A stretch of 64,000 nucleotides of DNA from Sulfuracidifex tepidarius (lineage in GTDB: Archaea > Thermoproteota > Thermoprotei_A > Sulfolobales > Sulfolobaceae), in the NCBI RefSeq assembly GCF_008326425.1, contig NZ_AP018929.1, positions 386,875 to 450,874 on the forward strand, read 5' to 3'. The position numbers and the translations under genes were made by a program. The first letter of the stretch is position 1, and every line of letters starts with the position of its first letter. The notes under the pieces were generated by a model, which did no database searches, was not told the DNA's origin, and worked only from the letters and a program-made list of their open reading frames with translations. Of the stretch, positions 1 to 8,392 are shown piece after piece.

Positions 1-747
1 TTTGTAATTTATTGTCCATACTAAGTCATGAAAGAAATTCTTTACCCCCCTGCGGTCCGAGGTGAGGAACCCGAAGCTCATCCATCTTCCGATCCTAACA
101 GGTGATACGGGGTCATACTCTGGCTTTATGGTGATTCGAAACTCGTCACCGCAATGAGGACACCTAACGGTTCTCCCTTCTAGGAGTTTAGGATGTTTAC
201 GGATCTCAATTTCGTTGACTTCCATTCCCCAAACTCTGCCGCATCGCGGACAAAGGAGTTGAGGTGCTCTCCCGGAGGTATATATCCATGTGGGAACTTT
301 CCCCCTAGTTACAAAAACGTATGAAACCAAATTTCCTTTATAAAACCACAGATCTTTGGTTACCTTCTGTGCTGCGATCAGTAAGTTTTGGTCAAGATTA
401 ATCCCCTTTTGTAACGACGTGTATCCCTTCATTACATGATAAGCTACGGGATTTACATCTATTCCGAAGGAACTGAAGCCGTATATTGAGGCTTCCCCTA
501 CTCCCGTCCCTCCCCCCGCTAGAGGCTCCAGAAATGTCTTACCTTCCCCTCCACTAGGGGATGTGAGTAACCTAGGAAATGAATCATGGTCTCCCAAGAA
601 TGCTGAAAATATTCCATCATATATAGCTAAAAATCTTCTAGACCATCAACGATGAAGTCTCAGCTGAGGCTTTCTCCTTCCTCTCTCCTCGTCTATCCTC
701 TTTTCTATTAAGTCTAATTCCTCTTGAGTTAATTCATCAATTATCAC
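1..747 (-). pseudogene. DNA methyltransferase, 3' end outside window, in-frame nonsense codon
   Basis: The frame is open from the GTG at 747 down to base 1 except for one TGA at 646-648. The start has GAGGT about 8 nt upstream. The N-terminus (VIIDELTQEELDLIEKR) leads to LHR-stop-WSRRF; families of this type have RWW there, so TGA most likely replaces a TGG Trp codon. After the stop come FLEPLAGGGTGVG (SAM-binding motif I) and FGIDVNPVAYHV (motif II), then two zinc-knuckle pairs, CPRCG and CPHCG. This fits the large zinc-ribbon DNA methyltransferases related to DUF1156 proteins, which modify bases in restriction or orphan systems. No good in-frame restart follows the stop, so I call it a pseudogene. 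The family assignment is from motifs only. Confidence 0.6.
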
Positions 748-769
748 GTTTTACTACCTCGTTTCTTAG

Positions 770-1162
770 TAGCTAAGAGATTCTCGATATTAATTTTTGA
801 GTCTACATTGAGTGAATATATCTTTGGTGCTACCGCTTCACGGTTTAGACCTTATTTAGGTAATGCTACGATTTCTCAGCACATATAGTTCTTTCTGGAA
901 CTGAGAAGAACGTTAAGGATATTTCCTATCTTATTACGGAAAAAGTTTGAGGTAAAACTTGTTCAATGATGATCAAGGCTAATGAAGAACCTTTCCTATA
1001 CTACGAATGCGTTTAATTTTGCCCTTGAGTTTCCTGGAAAGAAAGAGCTCAGTTCTACCAAGGTTATTTCCCCAGCAATTGGCTTAATTTCTTTACCTTC
1101 TTGGGTTTATCGAAGTCTGTATCATCTGCTAGAGACAGAATAACGTTAGTATCGAGATACTG
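770..1162 (-). pseudogene. PIN-domain (VapC-like) toxin remnant
   Basis: Reading the minus strand from about 1160 gives YLDTNVILSLADD, the first acidic motif of PIN ribonucleases, then after a frame change ITLVELSSF, which carries the second conserved acidic residue, then SRKLKGKIKR in a third frame. Further downstream only short matching pieces remain. The usual Met before YLDTNV is missing. At least two frameshifts are needed, so this is a dead gene. PIN toxins cleave RNA and pair with VapB antitoxins; no antitoxin is seen beside it. Confidence 0.55.
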
Positions 1163-1171
1163 ACTTCCTCC

Positions 1172-1200
1172 CCGCCACGGCGAGGGTCCTCCCTCATCGA
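1172..1200. repeat. short GC hairpin resembling an IS200/IS605 end
   Basis: A pyrimidine-rich stretch with CCCCGCC followed closely by GGCGAGG can form a small stem. Similar motifs flank the tnpB remnant near 17.72 kb. It may be a solitary scar of an IS605-type element between the PIN relic and the IS4-type fragment. There is no other support. Confidence 0.25.
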
Positions 1201-1229
1201 TTCGCTCTTATATTAGCAGTTGTACTACT

Positions 1230-1555
1230 TTAACGTAGCTTAAACGTTTTCATCAAGCCTAGGGCACCTCCTAAACGAATTTCAACGAACCTGAGGAGGT
1301 CTTCCACGCTCCTCAGGTTAAGGGAGGCGACCAGGTACCTGACCGCGTTGACCACCGTGACGAAGAGGAGCAGGTACCCCTGGAGCCTGCTACTCAGGAA
1401 GGAGTCCTGGAGACCCGGGGCCTTGACGTCCCGGTGGAACTCCTCTATCTCCCACCTGACCCTCCACGTCTCCAGTACATCCCCCCGGTCCAGGTCCAGG
1501 TCGGTGCTGTACAGGTTCAACCTGTTACCTTTATATTCCAGGACGAACAACTTCA
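1230..1555 (-). pseudogene. IS4-family transposase, C-terminal fragment
   Basis: About 108 codons remain. The segment WRVRWEIEEFHRDVK fits the IS4 signature Y-(2)-R-(3)-E-(6)-K with Trp for Tyr, and contains the last catalytic Glu of the DDE triad. The N-terminal two thirds, with the two catalytic Asp residues, are absent because the frame stops exactly at the left end of the IS256-type element at 1556. The fragment cannot be active. Its C-terminus (GLMKTFKLR) looks natural. It shows that the IS256-type element landed in, or recombined with, an older IS4-type copy. Confidence 0.75.
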
Positions 1556-2883
1556 GGGGCTACCAGTTATAGTTGTGGTAGCCAAAGGTGAAAAATAATG
1601 TCGAAAAGTAAAAATAACCCCGGAAGGGGTAATATAAGGGAGGGTAATACCATGAAGGTAAGGGAGGAAGTGAGGGAGACCATAAGGAAGGCAGTCAACG
1701 AAGGAGTCAGCCTAAGGGAGATCGGGGAGATGATACTACAGGAGGCCATGATGGAGGAGAGGGAAGCGTATCTTGAAGTTGAGGACGACGAGAAGAACGG
1801 GACGTACTTCAGGTATCTGGGCACTGGAAACGGGGTGTTGAGGCTCAGGGTTCCGAGGACCAGGAAGGTGGATTCAGGCCGAAGATCCTCCCCGAGAAGT
1901 ACGAGAGGATGGACCAGGGCTACGAGGAGTTCCTCCTGGGACTTGTCCTTTCTGGGATGACTCCAGGTCAGGTTAAGGCTGTTCTCGCAGCCAAGGGTAT
2001 ACCGTACAGTGAAGTGGTGATGGACCGCGTCGCGGAGAGGATATCCAACAAGCTCAGGGAGTTCAAGAACCGCGAACTACCTCACGACCTCCTTGCGCTC
2101 TACGTGGACGTGAAGTTCGTTAAGGTCAGGATCAACGAGGCCATTGTGGAGAGAGCGGTTTACATTGCCATAGGAGTTGACCTTGATGTCAACAAGTCCG
2201 TGCTGGACTACGAGGTCAGGGATAGGGAGGACCTGGACGGTTGGAAGTCCTTCTTGGGAGGTCTAGTGAGCAGGGGAGTCAGCAGAGTAGACGTGATCGT
2301 AAGCGACGACTTCTCGGGTCTAGATCGCGTGGTGTCCACTCTCTTTCCCTCCTCAGAACACCAGCTCTGCATAACCCACTTGATCAGGAACCTCATAAGG
2401 GTTCTTCCTGACAAGGAGAAGGACGAGCTGATGGCTAGGGTTAGGGACCTCAAGTCCTCGAGGAACGTTGAGGAGGAAAAGAAGGCAATCTCGTCCCTCA
2501 GTCAACTCGTTGAACCCTTCTCTCCAGCTCACGCCAAGAGGCTTCTAGACGCTGCTGATAAGTACCGCGCCTTCCTCAACTTCCCCAGGGAAGTCAGGCA
2601 CTACCTATACACCAACAACACGTCGGAGAGCTTCAACTCAACCTTAGCCAGGTTCGAGGAGGAGCTCGGAGGTTACTTTCCATCCCTTCGCTCCCTGCAG
2701 GTCTACCTCTACGTCTCGATCGAGGAGAGCAACTCACGTTGGAAGTCGAGGCCCATGTCGGTGATAAGGCATCACTCCTATCACCTGAAACAGCTCCACG
2801 CCTCCAGGTTCCAGGTGAGCTTTGATGAAGACTTTCAAGCTACTGCTTATATATTTTCTTACACATCTATACCCGGTAGCCCC
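1556..2883 (+). mobile_element. IS256-family insertion sequence, 1328 bp
   Basis: The element is bounded by imperfect terminal inverted repeats. The left end (1556-1577) starts GGGGCTACCAGTTATAG, and the complement of the right end (2862-2883) starts GGGGCTACCGGGTATAG; 19 of the first 22 positions agree. It contains one transposase gene, split by a frameshift. The length is close to that of known Sulfolobus IS256-type elements. The 8-9 bp flanks do not match, so there is no target-site duplication. The left flank is an IS4 transposase and the right flank is ureC, so the element appears to mark a deletion or recombination breakpoint rather than a simple insertion. Confidence 0.85.
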
Positions 2884-2946
2884 ACCGAGGCGTTGGTTTC
2901 TCCCATGAGTGCCCATGCAACTGCACCTCCCTTTATCACCATGTAA
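1598..2946 (+). pseudogene. IS256-family (mutator-type) transposase, frameshifted
   Basis: The first frame (from 1598) gives the helical N-terminus (REEVRETIRKAVNEG) and the second (to 2946) gives the catalytic part. The second contains YVDVKFVKVR with the first Asp, VIVSDDFSGL with the second Asp, QLCITHLIRN (the C/H region of mutator transposases) and NNTSESFNS with the catalytic Glu. The break is near 1870: KVDSGR should continue as FRPKILPEKYERMDQGYEE, which needs one extra base in the GTGGATTC region. The frame also runs through the right inverted repeat into ureC, so the natural stop codon is lost. I infer that the copy is inactive. Programmed frameshifting is unlikely because family members are normally single ORFs. 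Confidence 0.8.
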
Positions 2947-4261
2947 GGTCTAACGGCGAAGAATCTTGGGTCCCAAAGTACTATATCGGCTATCTTCCCT
3001 GGCTCGAGGGAACCCACGTATGAGGATATGCCGTGGGTTATGGCTGGGTTCACTGTAACCTTAGCTAAATATCTCAGGACTCTCTGATTATCATCCATCG
3101 CGTTAAGGTTCAACGTTTTCATTTTATGAGCTAGTTGAAACGTCCTTATTCCACTCTCTCCAACTCTCCCCATGGCCTGGGAGTCAGAGCTCATCATACT
3201 GATTGCTCCTAGATCGTGAAGATAATCTTCTGCAGCCATTGTCTCGTCCCTTATCCTCGACTCGGCGTAGGCAACGTCCTCGGGAATCTTTGGGTTAAGG
3301 TGATGCACAGCCATTAACATTTCGAGGTGTTCCTTATAAATGTGAACCGTGAAAGGTTTGGTAGGATTAGTAGAGGAAGGAAGAACGTTAAGTTCTCCAA
3401 CAATTCTTATTATATCAGGCGCATGACCTCCGCCTGCACCCTCTACATGATACGCGTGAATTGTCCTACCTCCTATGGCACTCACAGTGTCCTCGTAGTA
3501 GCCGCTCTCGTTTGACGTGTCGGTATGTATTGTGACTTGAACGTCATATTCGTCGGCAACCGTGAGGGTCTCATCTATCACCCTGGGCATGGCTCCCCAA
3601 TCCTCATGAACCTTGAAGCCAAGGACACCAGACTCAATCTGTCTCTCCAGCTCAGGTCTTGAAGAGACACCTTTCCCAGTCAAACCCACGTTTATTGGCA
3701 TCTGATCCAATGCCTTCAACATCATTTCAATGTTCCATTTTCCCGGCGTTGCTGTGGTAGCCTTAGTTCCCTCGGCTGGACCGGTTCCTTCACCTACTAT
3801 AGTTGTGAACCCAGCGGATATAGCATCGTAGGTCTGTTGCGGGGCTATCCAGTGAACGTGAGAGTCTATGAAGCCCAGCGTGGCAATCAAACCTTCTCCA
3901 GATAGCACCTCTGTTCCTCCTCCAACTACCATAGTTACTCCATCCATAGTGAATGGATTTCCTGCATGTCCAATTCCAACTATTAAACCGTCCTTGATTC
4001 CCACGTCTGCCTTAATAATTCCGATCACAGGATCCATTACTATTACGTTAGTTATTACAAGATCCTTTCCTCTTCCTTGGATGCTAGGGGATAAACTCCT
4101 ATTCCGTCTCTGCTCGTTTTTCCCGCTCCAAATACTAGCTCATCACCGTGTGAGATTAGATCCTTCTCTAGTGTTATCCAAAGGTCTGTATCGGCTAACC
4201 TCAAGGAGTCGCCCACTGTAGGACCATATAGGTCGAAGTATCTTTTTCTCTCTATCTTCAC
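2859..4261 (-). pseudogene. ureC: Urease alpha subunit, frameshifted and C-terminally truncated
   Basis: UreC carries the dinickel active site that hydrolyses urea to ammonia and carbamate. The first 68 codons (RYFDLYGPTVGDSLRLADT) are followed by a frameshift near 4045, after which [19 protein letters not shown] continues the family. Restoring one base in the purine run GAAGAGGAAAGG repairs it. Nickel and active-site motifs are present: HVHW, the carbamylated-Lys region [24 protein letters not shown] and [12 protein letters not shown]. The IS256-type element cuts the gene after GETNASVG, about 120 residues before the usual end of a roughly 560-residue protein; the last six codons and the stop belong to the element. 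The ATG overlaps the end of ureAB by 4 bp. It cannot make normal urease. Confidence 0.9.
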
Positions 4262-4914
4262 GCAAATCCCCTCTCTCTAGCTCTCCTCATAACTTCTCCC
4301 TTGTTATGATCAGGGGATCCCTCAGTTAATCCGTTCAATCCTACTATCCTCGTCTTACCTTTAATTCTAGTAAGTTTCACCTTTTTCTCTTCCCCCGGCT
4401 CAAACCTCACTGATGTTCCCGAGGGAATGTCGAGCCTCATGCCTAGAGCTTTCTCCCTATCAAAGAAGAGGGCTTTATTAACCTCGAAGAAATGATAATG
4501 AGAACCCACTTGAATTGGTTTATCTCCCGTGTTTCTCACGGTTATCTCCACTTCACCTTGTTCCTGAACCTCAATGTCATCGTCTCCTAACTTCACTCTC
4601 TCTTTACCTTTACCCTTAATTGGGTTCCTCACTGTAACCAACTTAGTTCCATCTGGGAACGTTGCCTCTACTTGCAGAATATCTATCATGTCTGGTACCT
4701 CAGGCATTACGTCTTCTTCGCTGAGGAGGTTTTGTGATTCTGATATTATTTCATCCATTCTCTTCCCTTCTCTTGCTGATTCTATGATAAAGTCGCTGAT
4801 TAACGCTACTGCCTCTGGATAATTCAACTTAATTCCCTTAGCTTTCCTTCTCCTGGCTAATTCAGCAGCCCAGGAGAGAAGGAGTTTTTCTATCTCACGT
4901 TGTGATAGGAACAT
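4258..4914 (-). CDS. ureAB: Urease gamma-beta fusion subunit
   Basis: This 218-residue protein joins UreA (residues about 1-100, starting [18 protein letters not shown], with [10 protein letters not shown]) and UreB (about 105-218, with [14 protein letters not shown] and [12 protein letters not shown]). Both are structural subunits that pack around UreC. Gamma-beta fusions are known in several bacteria and archaea. The gene is intact and overlaps ureC by ATGA, so the two were translated together. No ureEFGH nickel-insertion genes are visible, and ureC is broken, so the operon is a remnant although this gene looks sound. Upstream of 4914 is an A+T-rich region where a promoter could lie. Confidence 0.93.
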   Translation of the reverse strand: MFLSQREIEKLLLSWAAELARRRKAKGIKLNYPEAVALISDFIIESAREGKRMDEIISESQNLLSEEDVMPEVPDMIDILQVEATFPDGTKLVTVRNPIKGKGKERVKLGDDDIEVQEQGEVEITVRNTGDKPIQVGSHYHFFEVNKALFFDREKALGMRLDIPSGTSVRFEPGEEKKVKLTRIKGKTRIVGLNGLTEGSPDHNKGEVMRRARERGFA

Positions 4915-5851
4915 TGAAGAGAATTAACATGAAAATAATATAAAGATTCTCGGTAGTGTGATAAAAAATTATTAAACATTATCATATTTCCTTGACGTAA
5001 AATGAGTTCTTTGTTGATTATATTAACGTTTAAAATGTTTACTTTAAAATAGTAGCATGAATCATCTATTCCTTTGTTTTGAGATATAAAAAATTAATAA
5101 GAATAATTTTATAGAAAAGAAGTAAATACACTATATGTATTACCTTAATAGTACAGTGGTATAACTAGTGGTATTTTGCACGGCATTGAAGTCAAGATGG
5201 ATGACGGATCTTCATTTAGAAGAAAGTTTTGTTATTTTGGAGTTAAGGGAGCTGAAGACCAATCCTTGAGGGAGAGGAAGGATATCTCTTATAGTAATAT
5301 TTTATATTTATACATATAAAATAACTAATCATTTTTAGACATTGGATGTAAGGGCTAAGTCGTATCCTCGGGACTGGTGGAACTTACGTTTATGGAAAGC
5401 AAACCTTTCGTAATCCCTCTTCCACACGAGGCATTATAGAACGGTTCTAGTAGATAAAACCTCCGCTTTTGATGAAGAGAGTAGAAATTGCTCTGAGAAG
5501 CATGAAATCCTTATAGTGAAATGAGAATGCATCGTCCGTAAGGGTATCATAGTTCACTATCTAGAAAATGGAGAAGTATTGATAGTCGAAATTCTTTGGA
5601 ACATTAATCTAATTCAATGACAATAACTTTTATTTAGAATATTATAGTCTTATTCATGGGAACAAAATTCAACAATATCGCTACTGATATTGTAATAATA
5701 AACTATTTTCTAAATAATTTAAGCTATATAAGTGAAGTTAAAAGAGATAGAAGCTAAAATGAAGATAAATTAAAAATAAAGAATAATTATATTTATTTTA
5801 TTTAAGTTTCATAAATTAGATATATTACTAATTATTATTGTCAAACCTATT
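4915..5851. other. Gene-poor 0.94 kb stretch with possible transposase debris
   Basis: This stretch is mostly A+T-rich. Between about 5160 and 5560 the composition looks coding (for example ALKSRWMTDLHLEESF on the plus strand, and LDVRAKSYPRDWWNLRLWK in another frame), but stops interrupt every frame after 30-50 codons. I take it as debris of a transposase or similar gene, without a firm family. There is no RNA gene or repeat array. Confidence 0.4.
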
Positions 5852-7162
5852 TTAGACACAACAGCTCATTCTCTGTACATCTCCTCTGAATGAAATTGCA
5901 GCTATTCTGATCGCCTCACCCATTGTAGGGAACAGATGTATAGTATCTATTAAATCATCTACGGTTACCCTCATCTTGATTGCTAATGCAGCCTCGTTTA
6001 TTACGTCAGCGGCATTCTCACCTACCATAGATACTCCCATTACTCTTCCTTGTTGGGTTACCATCTTTATGAACCCTCTACTGTTTACAATCCTACCTTT
6101 TGCAATGTCCTTCATCATAACTTTTCTGCTCTCAGCCTGAGGAACATCCATTTCCCTGAGTCCGACGCTGGCTATGTTAGGTTGGACGAAGACTGCTCTC
6201 GGAACGCTGAGGAAATCTATTCCCTTTCTGGACCCTGTGATCGCGTTCTCCGCTGCTAAGGAACCTTCCCTCCCAGCTACGGCCTCCAGCATTGGTTCAC
6301 CTATTACGTCACCTGCGGCATAAACGTTAGGATTTGATGTTTGAAGAGCGTCGTTCACCTTCACACCTCCCCTATCATTTAGCGACACGCCTGCAACTTT
6401 AAGGTTAAGATCGACATTAGGTTTCCTTCCAGTAGCCATGAGTATCTCGTCAGCTTCTACCTCACCCTTATCAGTCACCACTACCTTCTCTAACCCTTTC
6501 CTCACTTCCTTCACCCTGACGTTAGTAGCTACAACTACACCGTCGTCTTCTAAAATATTCCTAGCTTCGATTGACACTTCAGGTTCCCAGTCAGGTAGAA
6601 GCACTGGACTTCTCTGCAGCAAAGCAACGTCTATACCCATTCTGGCGTACATCTGAGCAAACTCTACGCCAAGAGCTCTTCCTCCTACCACGATCAAAGA
6701 GTTAACTTTCCTTGATGAGAGAGCCTCAACGTTAGTCCAGAATCCTACTTCCCTCAAACCGGGGATGTCTGGAATTGAAGGAGATGAACCAGTTGCTATG
6801 ATGAATTTGTCGCCTTCCACAACTTTGTCCCCTACCTTCACTGCTTTAGGGGAAATGAAATGAGCTTTGCCTTCCACTAGCTCCACGTCATAGGAGGACA
6901 GCACGTCCTCGTATTTCTTCTTCCTCATCTCCTCTACTATGTTATTCTTGATCTCCATGGATTTGGAGAAGTCCGCGTTCTTACCGCATTGTTTTGCTAT
7001 CTCTCCCTCGTGGAGCAATGTCTTAGATGGGACGCAACCCACGTTCACACATGTGCCTCCTAAAGGACCACTACCTATGAGAACGGGCTTCACTCCCAGT
7101 TCGTTAGCTTTTATCATGGCTGCAAAGCCTGCAGCTCCGTAGCCTAGTATGACCAACTTCAT
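5852..7162 (-). CDS. merA: Mercuric reductase
   Basis: This flavoprotein disulfide reductase reduces Hg(II) to volatile Hg(0) with NAD(P)H in the cytoplasm. The N-terminal FAD motif is VILGYGAAGFAA. The redox pair is in GGTCVNVGCVPSK (Cys38, Cys43), the NAD(P)H-binding glycine motif is VVGGRALGVEFAQ, and the second FAD motif is VYAAGDV. The C-terminus MSCCV (Cys434, Cys435) is the vicinal Cys pair that delivers Hg to the active site and separates MerA from other members of the family. At 436 residues it lacks the N-terminal heavy-metal domain of many bacterial MerA proteins, as in other archaea. It lies 9 bp after merH, in the same orientation. Confidence 0.95.
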   Translation of the reverse strand: MKLVILGYGAAGFAAMIKANELGVKPVLIGSGPLGGTCVNVGCVPSKTLLHEGEIAKQCGKNADFSKSMEIKNNIVEEMRKKKYEDVLSSYDVELVEGKAHFISPKAVKVGDKVVEGDKFIIATGSSPSIPDIPGLREVGFWTNVEALSSRKVNSLIVVGGRALGVEFAQMYARMGIDVALLQRSPVLLPDWEPEVSIEARNILEDDGVVVATNVRVKEVRKGLEKVVVTDKGEVEADEILMATGRKPNVDLNLKVAGVSLNDRGGVKVNDALQTSNPNVYAAGDVIGEPMLEAVAGREGSLAAENAITGSRKGIDFLSVPRAVFVQPNIASVGLREMDVPQAESRKVMMKDIAKGRIVNSRGFIKMVTQQGRVMGVSMVGENAADVINEAALAIKMRVTVDDLIDTIHLFPTMGEAIRIAAISFRGDVQRMSCCV

Positions 7163-7171
7163 GACGTATCA

Positions 7172-7348
7172 CTAACAACAATGTGACTCGTTCTCTTTTT
7201 TCTCAAAAGCATCTGCACAATGAGAACAGCAGAAGTAGTGTACCTTACCTTTCATTTCTCTAGAGTACACGTTCTCTGGAGTTAGAGGTTTCCCGCAATA
7301 TTCACACTTATTTTCATCTTCTTTCTCTATTCTAAGGTTCAATTTCAT
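7172..7348 (-). CDS. merH: TRASH-domain mercury metallochaperone
   Basis: This is a 58-residue protein from the ATG at 7348. Cys residues form a TRASH-type zinc-ribbon: CEYC (15, 18), then FCCSHC (40, 41, 44), with a terminal CC at 57-58. In Saccharolobus solfataricus the merH product binds Hg and passes it to the MerR regulator; gene order merH-merA and the small size match. It is the first gene of the operon, leaves from the shared intergenic region with merR, and is spaced 9 bp from merA. Confidence 0.88.
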   Translation of the reverse strand: MKLNLRIEKEDENKCEYCGKPLTPENVYSREMKGKVHYFCCSHCADAFEKKENESHCC

Positions 7349-7382
7349 CTTTCATCAATTATACTTCTCTTCTTATCATATA

Positions 7383-7404
7383 TATACATATGTTTATATG
7401 TATA
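7383..7404. promoter_or_regulatory. Inverted repeat in the divergent merR/merHA promoter
   Basis: Perfect 8-bp arms TATACATA (7383-7390) and TATGTATA (7397-7404) are separated by 6 bp. The site is 35 bp before merH and 26 bp before merR, so it overlaps where TATA boxes for both directions should be. A dimeric ArsR-type repressor binding here would block both promoters. The repeat is seen; its role is inferred. Confidence 0.6.
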
Positions 7405-7429
7405 ACTATTCAACTTAAAAAGGCTGAAG

Positions 7430-7807
7430 ATGGATAGAGTAAACATGGAAAAAGAGAAAACTGAAGACTTCGCGTTGATGGCAGAGTTGGAATCATTCTT
7501 CTCAGCCCTTTCAGATTCCACTAGGCTTAGGATAGTCATGTTCCTACTGAAGAACGGTGAGGCCTCGGTTCAGGAGATCTGTAAGAGGGTAGGGAAATCA
7601 CAGCCATTGGTCTCACACCATATGGCGTGCCTAAAGAACTGCGGGGTGGTGAAGTGGGAAAGAAAGGGGAAAAATGTAATATATAAGCTGAACGATGAAC
7701 ACGTAAAGGAAATAATTAATGAAGCCTTGAATCACGTAAGTTTGTTCAGTAATTCCATTTTATCATGTGAGATCATCAAGGAAGAGAGAGAAGACGGGAA
7801 GGAATAG
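7430..7807 (+). CDS. merR: ArsR-family mercury-responsive repressor
   Basis: This 125-residue winged-helix protein has FSALSDSTRLRIVMFLL (first helices), VQEICKRVGKSQPLVSHHMACLKN (recognition helix) and a wing KWERKGKNVIYKL. Cys51, Cys67, Cys71 and Cys113 could form the metal site; the archaeal MerR is of ArsR type, unlike the bacterial MerR family. It is divergent from merHA with an 81-bp shared promoter. The ATG at 7445 is a possible second start that would drop five residues. It is expected to repress merHA until Hg is bound. Confidence 0.88.
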   Translation: MDRVNMEKEKTEDFALMAELESFFSALSDSTRLRIVMFLLKNGEASVQEICKRVGKSQPLVSHHMACLKNCGVVKWERKGKNVIYKLNDEHVKEIINEALNHVSLFSNSILSCEIIKEEREDGKE

Positions 7808-8392
7808 AGGAATGTAGGAATGAAAAACAAGGCTTTTGCATGAAATATAAATATTTCAATTAGTTTGCTAAAAAATTTATACGAACTTCTTTCTAGGAGA
7901 TTTTTCCTTATTTAAAGAGAACTTAACTCTTTACATATGCACCCTTAACTTTCCCACGAAATGATCCCCTTTTCCTCATCAAATAATACAAAAGTATCCT
8001 TTTTATTAAACAAAAAAGTAGCGAATACCTTAAAAATATAATTAGATATCTTTTTCCTGCTTTTTAATATTATATTCATTTTCTAGATTCTTAAATACTT
8101 TGTCCGATATTTCATCTGGAATTAATATTATAAATCCCTTATCTCTTATCTTCATATCCCTCAAACTAGATCTTATGAAATATTGACAGAGAGTTACTCG
8201 AATCTATCATGTCTCTATTTATACTAGGTACCAGTATCTAATTGAATATAATAAGAATATTTTCTATCTATTAAATTGAGAAGTTATAGCTAAAAATTTT
8301 AGAGAAAAATACTAAGTATTATATCAGACTTGGAGGACTTCTGACCTTTCGTTCAAAATTTTTATTAAATTGCTCTAAAAAGATAGAGGTAA
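7808..8392. other. Intergenic region upstream of the McrBC-like genes
   Basis: A+T-rich. On the minus strand near 8050-8165 there is a 37-codon ORF (MKIRDKGFIILIPDEISD) with a plausible extension but no recognised family; it may be a fragment. A TATA-like TTTTTATTAAATT precedes the gene at 8393 by about 30 bp. Nothing else is clear. Confidence 0.4.

Noticed and set aside
643-648. TGA read as Trp or selenocysteine (recoding)
   Set aside because: Other genes in the window end normally with TGA and use TGG for Trp, and Sulfolobales have no known Sec system; simple decay fits better.
1598-2946. Programmed frameshift in the IS256-type transposase
   Set aside because: No slippery heptamer at the joint and the family uses one continuous ORF, so a plain deletion is simpler.
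5852-7162. Dihydrolipoamide dehydrogenase instead of mercuric reductase
   Set aside because: The C-terminal CC pair and the merH/merR neighbours are specific to MerA.
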